Program-made: the position numbers and the translations under genes
Assembly: GCF_905404315.1 (NCBI RefSeq)
Contig: NC_066292.1
Span: forward strand, 5,518,001-5,582,000
From: Leptidea sinapis
Taxonomy: Eukaryota > Arthropoda > Insecta > Lepidoptera > Pieridae
Direction of reading: 5' to 3'
DNA: 64,000 bases
Notes under the pieces: model-generated
What the model was told of the DNA's origin: nothing
Database searches by the model: none
What the model saw: only the letters and a program-made list of their open reading frames with translations
Shown: positions 33,338 through 45,784 of the stretch, in pieces
Layout: each line of letters begins with the position of its first letter
How positions within the stretch are numbered: the stretch's first letter is position 1

Positions 33338-33495
33338 ACCGACTTCAAAATATTACTATTCCAAAACAATAGATATAATATGCACTTAAAAGTATTAAAA
33401 TAATTGCATATTTTTATACAATCTAATTAATCATTCTTATTCTAGTTACAATTATTGCTATTATTGAAGTCGGTTCTTTTTTTTTTGAAGTCGGT
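33338..33495. repeat. Inverted-repeat unit ending in TTGAAGTCGGT
   Basis: ACCGACTTCAA at 33338-33348 is inverted at 33464-33474, and a second TTGAAGTCGGT lies at 33485-33495 after a T-run. It may be a short foldback element with a duplicated right end. No flanking duplication is clear. Confidence 0.45.
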
Positions 33496-33839
33496 TAAAA
33501 ATCCTAAAGGCCTAATTACAAAAGTTATAATGCATGAAAATAATATTATTGATGACCCCTCAATTAAGAGATGGTAGCAATTCAAATGGTTCTCTGTTCT
33601 TAGTTCCGCTATTTATTCGGGAAACATTTTCGTACATAACAGATTGCGTCCAATCAGTTCGCGTGATGGACGTTGATAGCGGACCCGACGGACACGAGAC
33701 GTATTTATTATTATTATTATCGATAAATCATCTCAGTATAATCTTTCATCGTTCTTTTCCTTTGTTCTATAAGAATTATATTAATAAAATAGCAGCCATT
33801 GGGTTGGCGCAGCCGGTTTGGTATAAGGAACATGCCACA

Positions 33840-34515
33840 TGAAGCGGACAGGTAAGGAATGTTGATGTTTCCGATTTTAGGTATATTCAATTATGTAATA
33901 CATATATATGCCCCCGACCTAGGTACACAATATGTTTAGATAGTGGTAGATAATATAAATAGTTAGCGAGTTAATAGGTTCTGAAATTATGACCAACTTA
34001 CAAGTATACGCTTCTTCGAACCCAAGTACCAAGTGTTATAATATATATACAAATAAACAAAACCGTGGAAAGTATACTTAACTTTATAAGCTTCATAACT
34101 GTATTTTTGAAATTAAAAAATACTTTTTTTATATATCGTAGGCCGCGACCACCCTCCGCTAGCGACAGTTTACAGGAATATTCAATTAAAGAAAGTAATA
34201 ACTTTAATTTTATTGTTAATAATAATTGTAGATAATTTTTAATATATTATTATAAAACGATTTTTTTATGTATCGTATTTGAGTACCTACATAATAGTTT
34301 CAGTATAAAAATTCTTACCAACAACCATTTCTTTTTATTTTTACCAAATTACAACAGATTTAGTTAAAATAACCTAATTAATAAACCCGTTAACTCGCTT
34401 ATGATTTATTGTCCCGCAAAAATATTATGTATCTCGGTCGGAGACATATATATGTATTACATAATCTAATATAATTTTTATCGGAAACATTAACATATTT
34501 TACCTGTCCGCTTCA
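33840..34515. mobile_element. 676-bp inverted-repeat element with long arms
   Basis: TGAAGCGGACAGGTAA at 33840 is inverted at 34500-34515. The arms keep matching for about 90 bp (GATGTTTCCGAT, TTATGTAATACATATATATG, CCGACC) and more weakly to about 150 bp (GCGAGTTAATAGG versus GCGAGTTAACGGG). The centre is AT-rich with one GC-rich patch at 34141-34171. No ORF; flanking duplication unclear (CA on both sides at best). Confidence 0.7.
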
Positions 34516-35734
34516 CAAACAGAACAGATGTCTTTAACTTGTTCTGTGGCTTCACGTATCTGTCGGTACGAATCGGTTGTTAAGTGCTAGTAGCTAAGTA
34601 CCTACATGTTTTTCTAGAGCGGAACTATAATTTATTTTCTAAAAATTTTTCTTGACAGGACTAAAATTCAGTGTAGATAGTGAATTGGTCATCTAGATTT
34701 CGAAGACGTTAATTAAACGCAAGAAATTCACCAAAAGAACAGCCATGCATAAAATTACTGAAATTATAAAATACTGACCTAGCATAATCCACACAACTTT
34801 ATTGTGGAAATAAATAGAAATAGAATTTTAAGCAATATCTCATCCTGAAAGAGGATCTTTTTGAAATGGTACCAAATATTAAATAGGCAAAAAAGAATTT
34901 ATTGAAATATCATTTTTATGGCACAAGACCCAAATAGGATTCATGGCTGATATGTGTTGAAAAGCTTGGTCAAAAAACCCAAAGTAATTTTTTTCGGATT
35001 TTGAACTACTGGCAGTGCGAGGCGTCGTCACTGTGTTGAGTTAGCATCACATGAGACACGGACTTTGGTCTAGGGACTCACAGAGGTATTAAGGCGATAC
35101 TGAATGCCGGCGACCTTGAGCGATATGAGTTCACGGCTCCTATGTAACAAAGCCAATATTTTAAAAATTCTTGCGTCTAAAATGTAACATTTTAACAGGC
35201 GCAAACAGCTTAATTGCTTACAAGTTACAATCCTCATTATTGATTACTAATCTGAATAAATGTACCTACATAAAAAAAGTAAAAGTTATAAGAACTACTT
35301 TTATGACAGTAGTATACTAAACAAATGCATCATTTCGAGAAAAAACTTGTTTAACTACAAAGAAAACTGGTATTTCATAATAGCTTTGGAGTATTAACTT
35401 TAACCAACAGCAAGCATTAGCAACCTACAAGTAAGACTTAAGGGCATGTGTAACAGGATAAAGTAGTGTTCATAGCTCCAAATGCTATATTTTCACCACC
35501 AAACTTGTCTAAAAACACCTTGTTTGCATGTTTTCTGTTTACCCTTCGCCTTAAGTCGTCATTCGCATTCAAAATGACGCCTGGCCATCGTCTATGGCAT
35601 CTATACATGAGTGCGACAGAACAGGGGGGCAAATATACTACGCATAATACATTGATAAAGTGCATTTACTAATGATTTTAATTGACAATTACCTTAATTA
35701 TATTTTCTTTAATAAACACGAGTGTTACATATCT
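34516..35734. other. Interval without recognised features
   Basis: AT-rich. The two overlapping opposite-strand ORFs at 35438-35672 have no recognisable motif. Confidence 0.4.
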
Positions 35735-35938
35735 AAATAAAACACTTTTAAAGGATTAAAACGCGTGTAATTGTAACTGTTTTTACATTAGATTTCTTTG
35801 CAGGGGGACTGAAAACGAGATCTGGAAAGGTCTTGATACGTCGGGTTAACTAAAATAAAAATGTAACTTTAACGCAAAAATCGAACGCAAGAAAACTTAC
35901 AATTATACGCGTTTTGATCCTTTAAAAGTGTTTTATTT
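35735..35938. mobile_element. 204-bp MITE-like foldback with 42-bp arms
   Basis: The arms 35735-35776 and 35897-35938 are inverted repeats with only two mismatches (core AAACACTTTTAAAGGAT). The spacer includes GCAGGGGGACTGAAAACGAG. The flanks do not show a clear duplication. Confidence 0.7.
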
Positions 35939-36473
35939 TAATAACTTTGATTCTTTTAACAATAATTTTTAAATCTTCACTCATTTCGAATCTGTAAAAG
36001 CATTATGTATATAGATACCATAAAAATGGGTTAGAATTGAGAAATTTTGTTCAGTTAAACTTTTTATGTGAAAAAGATCTTTTAACAAAGGTAGCATAAA
36101 ATGTTATGTTTTCAATTTGAGTTGCAGTACTCCAGGAGCGCTAGTTGTCCGACAATTTACGAGATCGCCTCGCTGTTAGCCTTCTCTTTATGAACACGTT
36201 GCGCTAAACGCATTTCTATCGGACCGACCACTTTCAAAATATTGCCGATTCCAGGATATAAGTCACTTATAATTGAGAAATTCCTTGAAAATTGCTAGAA
36301 TTTTGGAAAACTGCTTTCCAAATGTTATTTTTATAATTTTGTCTAAATTTATCGTATGCAGTTTCGGATGATTATATTGAACCAGTATCGAACATTTTAA
36401 TATGAATTATTTAATTTATGAACTATGTATTGATTGGATGTTTTGGAAATAAATTTAACAGTTAACTATATAT

Positions 36474-37148
36474 TTTTTATGGAAAAGGAGGACGAACGAG
36501 CGTACGGGTCACCTGGCGTTAAGTAATCAACTCCGCCCACATTCTCTTACAACGTGAAGGTGTGCGCGCTTTTTTTGAAGCTACCCATGTTGTATCGTCC
36601 CGGAAACACCGCTTAAGTAAGTTCATTCCATAGCTTTGTAGTACGTAGAAGAAAGCTCCTTGAAAACCGCACTGTGGAGGACCGCCATACATTCAGAATT
36701 CGGCGGCAGGAATCAGTTGAAATAGCTATTCGGAACACTCCCCATGATAAATGCGGTAAGAGACACACAATGAAGCGGCGTCCCCGACAATTAGAGCTGC
36801 TCTGCGTTGCACGTGGTCAAATGAATCGAGCTGATACTGGGGTGCGCCAGACCAGAGATGACAGCAATACTCCATGTGTGGCCGGACCTGCGCTTTGTAG
36901 AGCGCTAGAATGTGGGGCCGGCTTGAAGTATTGCCGTGCTCTACTAATGACGCCTAGTTTCTTCGAAGCCAATTTAACTTTGCCCTCCAGCTGGCCACGG
37001 AATTGGCAATCGCTCGAGATGTCGAGACCCAGTATTCCGATACTAGGCGAGGCTTTAAGGGAAGTGTTGTCGAAGAGTGGTGATACGACAAATGGGGTTT
37101 TTTTAGTGGTAAACGCGCAAACTTGAGTCTTCTGGGGGTTAAATTGTT
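36474..37148 (-). mobile_element. Family B LINE, 5'-truncated
   Basis: On the minus strand it starts within the post-motif-C region (NPQKTQVCAFTTKKTPFV) and runs to the 3' tail and a T-run on plus at 36474. Several blocks are missing or frameshifted compared with 29656-31568: about 60 bp before GAATTCGGCGG and the segment between ATGAAGCGGCGT and CCCCGACAATTAG. Confidence 0.8.
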
Positions 37149-37762
37149 ACATATTACATTTTGTACGAGATAATTATTATAATCTATGACATTTAAATAT
37201 TTGGCACCAATTATAGCTCTAAAATAGTTCTTAACACGTTCATATATTTTAAGACTTATAAAGATTGGATTATTAAAATATTTATGAACACTGTGTTGAA
37301 ATAAACACTTTATTTCTAGTAGAATAATTAACATAAAGTAGTTAAAGTTATTTAAAATTTGGTCAGAGAGAAAAAAACGAAAACAAACAGAATCGGCGAG
37401 AGATGCTCAGTCTATAAATTCAAGTAAGGTCTTGATTGTAAAATGCAGTTAAATGGAACTGCAGATAAGTTAAGTTTGAAGTTAGTTAGTCGTTTCCGCA
37501 ACTTCTTATCAACGGTCGTAACTAGCGTCTAATTTATGTGAGAACTTGAGCGGTCCACTATATAATGTATGTATGTATGTTAGGTACATTTGTATTTACG
37601 AATAGTTTGGTGGAGGCTGGTCTTTGCAGTTCTTGTTATACACCTGACAAGCTCGCTAGTAGGGATATCTACTAATATTAATACTGATTTATATAAATTT
37701 TTATAATAAAAAAATATTTATATACTCGTAATTTGTAATAAGTATCATAACATCTCATGTCC
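37149..37762. other. Interval without recognised features
   Basis: AT-rich, with a short GTAT run (about 37567-37580). No gene or repeat recognised. Confidence 0.35.
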
Positions 37763-38042
37763 GGAGGGTCCTTTGCACAGGATGCCGGCTAGATCATGGG
37801 AACTAAAACGGCGCCTATTTCGGCGGCGAAGCAGTAATGTGTTAACATTACTGTGTTTCGGTTTAAAAGGCGCTGTAGCTGGGCAAATGAGACTTCACAT
37901 CTTATGTCTCAAGGTGACGAGCGTAATTGTAGTGCCGCTCAGAATTTTTGGGAAATTTCTAAAATCTTGAGCGGCACTGCATTGAAATGGGCAGGGCGTA
38001 TCAATTACCATCAGCCGTACGTCCTGCTCGTCTCATTCCATC
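37763..38042 (+). mobile_element. SR1 repeat
   Basis: Nearly complete, from GGAGGGTCCTTTGCACAGG to CTGCTCGTCTCATTCC. The AGTGAAATTACT stretch is deleted after CGCTGTAGCT. There is no poly(A); it passes directly into family B coding sequence. Confidence 0.8.
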
Positions 38043-38388
38043 GGCGTCAATGTTTTGAGAGCGTAATGAACAAGGTGCTTCTCTCTAAAATTTCTACGAG
38101 CTCCTTTTTGGAAGAGGATCACTAGAGATGCTGTATAGACAGGCAATCCAAAGCCTTCTTAAGAATTGTCGAAGAATATTGGATATATCTTGTTCTTTCT
38201 TAGAAGACCCAGGTTTTCGTATTAGGCCCAAAACGGCGAAACATTTTGGCGAAACAAAGTTGTGGAATGAGCTTCCTTGTGCGGTGTTTCCAGGACGATA
38301 CGAAATGGGCACCTTCAAAAAAGCGCGTACACCGAGTGGCGGTGATCACTTAACGGTCGGTTGCCCTTCTTTTCCAAATAAAAAAATT
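38043..38388 (+). mobile_element. Family B LINE, internally deleted copy
   Basis: The beginning reads VFESVMNKVLLSKI, a diverged motif A (compare AFDRVWHKALLSKL). After about 170 bp without match, CAAAGTTGTGGAATGAGCTTC to GCGCGTACACC and GGCGGTGATCACTTAACGG give the C-terminus and tail, ending in an A-run at 38382-38388. Confidence 0.65.
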
Positions 38389-39511
38389 ATCACTGCATTC
38401 GAAATTACTCCTGTGTCTCTCTGTACTGGTTTGGCGATACATGTAATATTATTCTCCTCTCTAGCTTGGTGTACTGTATAATCAGTTCAAAATATTTCAC
38501 CGCGTGCAACGCAATCTGTAAGCAGCTTTATCTGTCAATATCGAGATATTCTAGATAGATATTATGGAGTAGTCGAAATCAATCACGGTTTACTCCATTC
38601 AATCCATCAAATGGTTTAGTACTTAGTTGATCGGAAGGTATCAACCGCATTTGGAAGTCATGTTGAAGATGAAATAAGAAGAAAATATTTTAATTTTCTT
38701 ATTTGTGCTATCGTTCAAATTGTAGGTACAATTTTAGTTTACTTCAACTGTTATATAAGTCGTTAGCCACATCCAGTCCTTATTCCGTATGAATATAAAA
38801 TATTATAGTGATGTTGTTAAGTTGAGCAATTTTATGTAATTTATTTTTGTAATTGTTCTGTTTTGTAATTGTGCACTTTGTTTGTTTTGCATGCTTAGTC
38901 ATAGTTACCTAAAGTAATATTATATTGTATATTAATGTAAAATTCTGATGTAAGTGATTTTATATTAAATCTTATGAGAATAAATGTCTTTAAACCGAAA
39001 TATAGGGAATATTTATATCGATTGTACCAATATCGTAGCGATTTTCACCGAAATAAATTCTGATACTGTTGTACGTGACCGCACAAGCCGCGGGACCGTG
39101 GCTACGTGTTTGGCACTTGTTCACGTCACGCTAAATCACCAGCGCACACTCCTACTTGCAGTTTGTTGAAGCCACTCTCAACCCTATTTCCTGGTAATAA
39201 GGTTATATAAAGCGATGAGTTGAAGCTACAAATCGAAATCTTCGCTTTGGAAAATTTAGATTTATAAAACGATACTGCTATCGTTTTGTTTTTGGGGTTT
39301 GAAGATATTCTTGTGATACTATTACAGAGATTTATTTTCAGTAGATCTTTTAGTCTTTCTTTCTGATCTTGTAGTCTAGTAGTCTTGTATCTACTTTCCC
39401 TTCTCTCTTTGGTAAGAAGAGTAACAGTCGTCTGTGAAAAAAAACGGACTGGCAGTAATATTATTATCATGTGTTATATTATGCAAACCATTTTGAGTTA
39501 CTTTTCTTTTT
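38389..39511. other. Interval without supported genes
   Basis: A perfect 9-bp hairpin (AAAACGATA/TATCGTTTT at 39266-39287, 4-nt loop) is the only structure noticed. Small ORFs at 38984-39169 and 39126-39470 match nothing known to me. Confidence 0.35.
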
Positions 39512-39795
39512 TATGATAATAAGGGGCGAGGCGAGCAGGACGTTCAACTGATGGTAATTGATACACCCTGCCCATTACAATGCAGTCCCGCTCAGGATTC
39601 TAGAAAAACCCAAAAATTCTGAGCGGCACTATAATTGCGTTCGTCACCTTGAGACATGAGATGTTAAGTCTCATTTGCCCAGTAATTTCACTAGCTACGG
39701 TGCCCTACAGACCCCCAAACACGGTAATGTTTACACATTAATGTTGTGGTACCCATAATCTAGCCGGCATCCTATGCAAAGGAGCCTTCCACTGG
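39512..39795 (-). mobile_element. SR1 repeat
   Basis: Close to full length; the segment around the GAAGCAGTAATG block is shortened (CACATTAATGTTGTGGTACCC). The foldback pair CCCGCTCAGGATTC/ATTCTGAGCGGCAC is intact. Confidence 0.82.
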
Positions 39796-40661
39796 TTCCT
39801 CCCAATTTGCAACCGATCCAAAATGTTATAGTTAATTTTATGATCACTAAACGCCTTTTCGGATTATTTAGCATACACAAAGGGAAAGAATCAGAAAACA
39901 AGGAATAACAGCGAAATTATGTATTTTTCCATGCACCAGTTTAATTTCCGACGCCTACTAGATTTTAAATGCAATATCGCAAGAGGCAGCAGTTGGTGAA
40001 GTGGATAACTTAATTTGTAAGTCGTTGCTTTATGATCTGTCCCAAATAAAAAAGTATCACCAACATTACACCATAGCACAATTATTTTGATCCAATATTG
40101 ACAAGATTAAAGAAATGGCATCGAAACGGAAAGATAAGGACTATTAAACTTATGGCTCTCGTTGTGTTTAGTATTGTGGAATACGGTAAACGTGTAGATA
40201 CGCTAGCACTCATTTACCTAAATATGTTAAAAATCACACTTATAGGGCATAAAAGAATGGCATTTCTTAAAAATACATTATCATTGTGAATATTTAGTCT
40301 AGAAGTTATGGTGTCATACTTATTTGGTGTTAATTTGTAATCAAAGACACGATTTCAATCTAGGTAACACGAGTTGATTAAACACTGCTCGTAGCATTTT
40401 TAGGAGTAGCTTGTTCTTACCACGTTTTCATAATACGAACGTTCTCACCACGTGATGTAACGTAGTTCTCATATTATGATTGAATTTAATTGCCCAATTT
40501 CACTTTTTTTCTAAACTGGTAATGATTATTGACAGTAGGTAAATTTGGCTAAGCCTGCCCGTATTACTTCCGAAAGAGGCCTAAAAAAAGCAAGTATCCA
40601 AATCTTTAGTGAAAAATATATGCCCGTTTTAAAATAGGTTAGAGAACTATAAGATATAAAC

Positions 40662-40692
40662 TATATATATATATATATATATAATATATATA
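40662..40692. repeat. (TA)n microsatellite
   Basis: About fifteen TA units with one interruption, lying about 180 bp upstream of the TATA-like site at 40869. Confidence 0.85.
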
Positions 40693-40868
40693 ACGGCGGA
40701 AGAGGGTCACCGTCATTAGCAGGGTCCATAGTCTTAGACTTCTAGCAGTGGGCGTCGATGGGTAATATCAGTGCAACGAAACAAACTTATTCACACTATC
40801 AAATTATAATGTAGAATCGTTCCGTGATACGACACCGACAGATGGCGCTGGCGTTCCGTGTTACGACA

Positions 40869-41170
40869 TATAAATATATATATGACGCGCCACGGTCGGT
40901 CAGATGGTCAGGATCTTCGTGGTTTTCCATCGTTGTGAATGTTTGAAAATGACAGCAAGTAAAATACAGTGTTACAAATGCGCGTGCGACACAACCATCT
41001 CGCTCGATAGTTTCCCTGACTGCTGCTTGGCGTTCGCACTCGCACCGCACATCACCACCGATTATACCAGAGCCAAGACGAATACCGAAACATCTTGTAC
41101 TCGCTCGTCGCTCCACGTTCTTGACTACAACATATTATTATACATATTTCATTTTACACAATACAACATA
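40869..41170 (+). promoter_or_regulatory. TATA/initiator pair and cysteine-rich ORF, probable LINE 5' end
   Basis: TATAAATA at 40869-40876 is followed 31-33 bp later by GGTCAGAT (40899-40906), the spacing of a TATA-initiator core promoter. An ORF opens at 40904 (114 codons to 41248); from the second ATG (40949) it reads KIQCYKCACDTTISLDSFPD and CCLAFALAPH, a C-x2-C...CC pattern like the PHD-type finger of CR1 ORF1 proteins. LINE RT sequence begins at about 41175. One reading is an internally deleted element that kept its promoter and ORF1 start; another is an unrelated short gene or chance. A repeated TTCCGTG.TACGACA motif (about 40829 and 40854) sits just upstream. Confidence 0.35.
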
Positions 41171-41174
41171 TTTT

Positions 41175-42714
41175 ATTTTCAAGAAGTGTGTAGATTGCGG
41201 TATATTTCCAAACCAAATGAAACAGAGCAAGATCACTCCTCTATTTAAGTCGGAAGATAAAGCTGACCCCACCAATTTTAGACCCATATCAGTACTACCA
41301 ACCTTTAGCAAGATTTTCGAAAAAATTATGTTAACGCAATTAATTAACCATTTTTACAATAATAATCTCGTGCATAATAAACAATATGGTTTTACTCAAG
41401 GTCTTTCAACCACAGATGCTAGTATCGAGTTAATAAGAAATATTTTGGATGCTTGGGAGGATTCATTTGATGCGTTAGGAGTGTTTTGTGATTTATCCAA
41501 GGCATTCGACTGCGTTTATCATGAAAGCTTACTTCAAAAATTTCACCACTATGGTGTTAGGGATGTTTCACTAGATTTAATAAAATCATACTTGTGTAAT
41601 AGGATTCAAAGAGTAGACGTTAATGGAAAAAGATCAACTGGCTCTATCATATCGATGGGTGTACCGCAGGGCTCAATCTTGGGTCCTTTTTTGGTCCTAG
41701 TTTACGTCAATGATTTACCATACCTTATTCAAAATAAACATGATATTATACTGTTTGCTGACGATACATCTTTGTTATTTAAAATAAAACGCCAGCAAAA
41801 AACTTTCTGTCAAGTTGACGATGACATTGCTGAAGTAGTAAATTGGTTTAATGTTAATAACTTACTTTTAAACGAAACGAAAACAAAATGTGTAAGGTTT
41901 ACACTTCCAAATATAAAGCACCAACACCTATAAAAATTAATAATGAAAAACTTGATGTAGTAGAAACGACAACATTCCTAGGCATTACATTAGACTTTAA
42001 GCTACAATGGGGTACCCACATAAAAAACTTATGTAATCGACTTAGCTCTGCAGTATTTGCGATGAAAAAAATTAGGCAGCTGACAGATGTTGAAACGGCT
42101 AGACTTGTATATTTCAGCTACTTTCATAGTGTCATGTCTCACGGAATTATATTGTGGGGTAGGGCTGCAGATATTGAAAACATATTTGTGCTGCAGAAAA
42201 GAGCAATTCGAGCAGTCTATAAAATGCGTTCAAGGGATTCATTGAGAGAAAAGTTTAGTGAAATAAATATTATGACAGTACACTGCCAGTACATATACGA
42301 GAACCTCCTATACGCCCATAAAAATATTAGGCAATTTAAAAAGAATAGTGATGTACACAGTGTCAATACTCGAAACAAACATAAACTCGCAATTCCATCT
42401 ACTAGGCTCCGTAAAATTGCTACATCTTTTAAAGTGGATTGTGTTGTATTTTATAATTAACTCCCAAATGAAATTAAAATGTTACCTATTAAAAAATTTA
42501 AATGTATCGTAAAAAATAAATTAACATCTAAGGCCTAAGGCGTGAAAGATTATTTGAATGATAAAGATAGTTGGAATTCTAAATTTTGTTAATGAATATT
42601 GTTATACTCATTTGAATGCTATTGTAACTTTTGTACTTCATCCTGACTTGCACTAAATAACTTATAAAGTTTTACAGTGAATAAAAATTTTTTGACTTTG
42701 ACTTTGACTATATA
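41175..42714 (+). mobile_element. Family A-type CR1-group LINE with nearly complete RT
   Basis: The frame 41121-41933 shows FPNQMKQSKITPLFK, NFRPISVLPTFSKIFEKIM, NKQYGFTQGLSTTDA, VFCDLSKAFDCV (motif A), [12 protein letters not shown] (motif B) and [10 protein letters not shown] (motif C), all catalytic aspartates intact. A frameshift near 41925 moves the thumb and C-terminus to 41888-42460 (FLGITLDFKLQWG, YFSYFHSVMSHGI, NTRNKHKLAIPSTR). In-frame TAAs at 42458 and about 42537 precede the final stop near 42591. The 3' UTR ends in TTTGACTTTGACTTTGAC at about 42714. Endonuclease absent. Only a few lesions, so relatively young. Confidence 0.85.
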
Positions 42715-44236
42715 AACTGAACTTTTAGCTCAACAACCTTTTCGCAAATAGAATTTTATACAAGATCTTGAAACACTAATAATAACGAGCAATCCTTGTT
42801 TATCGAGGGCAAGGTATAATAAGCGCGATATAGGCGACTCAATAACAGAAGCAATACGTTATGAGCGTCACGCGAGCCCTAGGGCTCTGTCTTCGTGATA
42901 TATTTTCGGAAAGGAGTGACACGCGAGCCCGCGGCTCACTCCACTATCACCAGCCTCAATAAACACTTCATTAACATAACTAGTTGTTTCCAGTCCTTGT
43001 CTTAAAGTAAAGTAAGAAGTATGAAATATAAAAGATAGGCTGAGGGATATTGAATCTCTCATTGAAAATCTTTGTACCTCAAATTAATAAAATTGGAAAA
43101 CCCAAAAGTACACGCCTCGAACGCTCATGCGTTTTAAAAAAAATCGAGAAGGCCTAAAGTAGTGATTTTCGAAAGGAACCTACTCTGCTTAATTCTGAAA
43201 ATTTTGAAAAGAAAAATTAAGTCGTTTCGTCAAGTCGTTCTCGAGATATCCGTACCACGCCGTTTTTTTGAACCACAGACTAATTAATGGACGTCCAAGA
43301 TAATTTTTTTATGAACTTTTTTTTATATTAATACGTATTCGACAACTTAAAAAAGTATCAGGGTTATTAATTACTGTCTCAGCTTTATATTGACGTGCTT
43401 TTTATAATGTGTAAGAGTAATAGAAAAAAAAAATATGCAGTTTAAAGAGTGGAAATCGCGTGACCTTGACAGGTCGGTTATAAAGCCGGTAATATTTGCA
43501 AGAAACATTCACACGAGAAAGAGAGAGAGAGAGAGGAGGTCGGTTATTGCTGATTATTATATTGTATATAAACCTGATTTTTAAAAGAAAAACCCAATCG
43601 GCGGAATGGGTCTTTCCGTTTGAAGATTTGCCTACTAAAGTTAAAAAAAGTTTGAGCTTGGCATATTTTATAATTAAGCCTTTATTGCTGCTATTTACAA
43701 AAAAATCCTATATTTTAATTTAACAGCCTTTCTTGTGACACACAGGCCTCCCCAGTTCTTTTCATATTTTCCTGTCGTTTACTGTTTAAGTCCAAATAGG
43801 ACTAATTTTCTTTATATCATCTTCCCATCTCATTTGTTGCCCTGTTTCTTTTTCCATCCGTGGTTGTCATTTTGTTAAAATTTTTGTCCATTATTTACGG
43901 ATACTGCAGATTGTTATGAAGATTACGCAAACGTATTCGCAGTAACGAATGAGTTTCTGAAGGCCTTACTGATGTCGCATGCTCCTATAGTCCGGACATT
44001 ACACATTATGATTAATTTTATTTCCAAAAATAAGTGAATTCGTATATATTTCGTCCCGACAAACATGCATGACGTAGCCGATGATTTTATTCATAATTTC
44101 AATGGTTTTATTTTTATCAAAGAAGCTAAACGAATGTTACATAATAGCATGTGCCATCTGCTAATCAGTTACTTGAATAATAATTTCATAGCAACATTTG
44201 TTATGCAATATGCAGCTCATCTATACCAACATATTG
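42715..44236. other. Interval with a (GA)n tract, no supported gene
   Basis: A (GA) run lies at 43521-43534. The 75-codon ORF across it (43496-43723) is driven by the repeat and an AT-rich flank. Nothing else was recognised. Confidence 0.4.
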
Positions 44237-44529
44237 ACCAGTGGGAGGCTTCTTTGCACAGGATACCGGCGAGATTATGGGTACCGCAACGGTGCCTATT
44301 TCTGCATATTGTGTTTCGGTCTGAAGGGCTCCGTAGCTAGTGAAATTACTGGGCAAATGAGGCTTAACATCTTATGTCTCGAGGTGACCAGCGCTATTGT
44401 ATTGCCGCTAAATTTTTTTGTGTTTTTCAAGAATCCTGAGCGGCACTGCATTGTAATGAGTAGGGCGTATCAAATACCATCAACCGAACGTGCTGCTCGT
44501 CTCATCCCTTAATTTCATTAAAAAAAAAT
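44237..44529 (+). mobile_element. SR1 repeat
   Basis: Starts CAGTGGGAGGCTTC and ends in nine A at about 44520-44529. The GTGAAGCAGTAATGTG stretch is missing after ATTTCTGC. ATTGAC occurs directly before the start and directly after the A-run, a possible short target duplication. Confidence 0.85.
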
Positions 44530-45762
44530 TGACAGCTTGACGCCTCGTAGTTGTGCTGGATTGTCAAATGAATACGAGTTTTCTATAGTTTTATAACATA
44601 GAGTCGTATTCTGATATCTGGGAACAGATTTTTCAGGTTGAAGTTTTATCGGGAATAAACAATTGGTTATTCACAAAATATTTAAATAACATAAAAATAC
44701 ATAACTAATCGACTTATAACGTACAAATTTATAACGTCTTTGCGAAAGTTATGAGTTGTTTGTCTTGCAGAAGTTTCCAATCTTCTTTGAAGGAGTTCGA
44801 GTTTCATAAATCTGTAAACATTTCAAATGCTGAACGTCTCTATGTTTGCTCACTCAACACTCAATATACGAGTTTCGTAAACTTTTATGAACAATATTTC
44901 TTTACTTGTGTATATATTAACAATATTTTGCCTTTTAAGTCATATCCTCATCTTAGACCAAAAATATCTCGATTACTTTATTTGACTAGGTTATTTTATT
45001 TATTTCAATTTAATTGTTAAAGTGATATTCATTAAAAAATAGATTCAATGGTGTAACCTGAAATCCGAAGAGGTTAAATTATACAAAATGGCTAAATATT
45101 TTTATTATTTCATTTAATGTTTAAATTATTTTTTCATAACTTTCTATTTACCTAGTCTTGCCTATTCTATTAGAAGCACATAATTTTATTTATTAAATAA
45201 TATAATTTCACGGCCAATTTTTAAAAAGAATTATTGCTAAAAGGTTTCACAACACGATCTAAGACAGTCTCTTGATACTCTTTGTCTGAAATCTCCACTC
45301 CTTTTCTACTAAACTAGAGCTTTGTGACTCCTTGAAAAGACTCTCCACCAAACCATAACTGACGCACGCTGATGATCACTTTTAATTACCATCCACTTGC
45401 GAAGCTTTCTTGGAGCTATGAGTGTACATCATGTCATTTATCTTGTTGTAGCGCTCTTCCATTCTGATTTTTTATTCATGCTAAAAGAATATTTCTGATC
45501 TTTTCACACCAACCATTCATTAAAACACTTTGTTACTTAGCACTGTATGACTTTTATACAGTGTTATTAAAATATGTACAAATAATTAAGTGAAGTAAAT
45601 TGGAAGTAAAATTAAATGAAAATTCCTGAACGAGTTGTTATCGTGTTTGAATGAAAAGTCAGAATTCAGTCGTGTTTCGAAATGTGTGTTAAATTTTGAT
45701 AGCGTTTCAAATATTTGTGAATGTATCCCAAACTCTTAGACAAGATTCTTCATTTGTAAACT
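44530..45762. other. Interval without supported genes
   Basis: The 89-codon ORF at 44751-45020 has no recognisable domain. An 8-bp hairpin CACTGTAT/ATACAGTG lies at 45541-45563. Confidence 0.35.
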
Positions 45763-45784
45763 TCGAACATTCCGGAATGTTCGA
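45763..45784. promoter_or_regulatory. Heat-shock-element-like perfect palindrome
   Basis: A 22-bp perfect palindrome whose inner 18 bp read GAACATTCCGGAATGTTC, that is GAA-nn-TTC-nn-GAA-nn-TTC: four alternating HSF units in ideal phase. No heat-shock gene or clear promoter lies within about 1 kb. It may be a fortuitous site or part of an unrecognised transposon. Confidence 0.45.

Noticed and set aside
40904..41248. A stand-alone host zinc-finger gene
   Set aside because: The spacing of cysteines is incomplete, and the ORF runs straight into LINE sequence, so a LINE ORF1 start is more likely.
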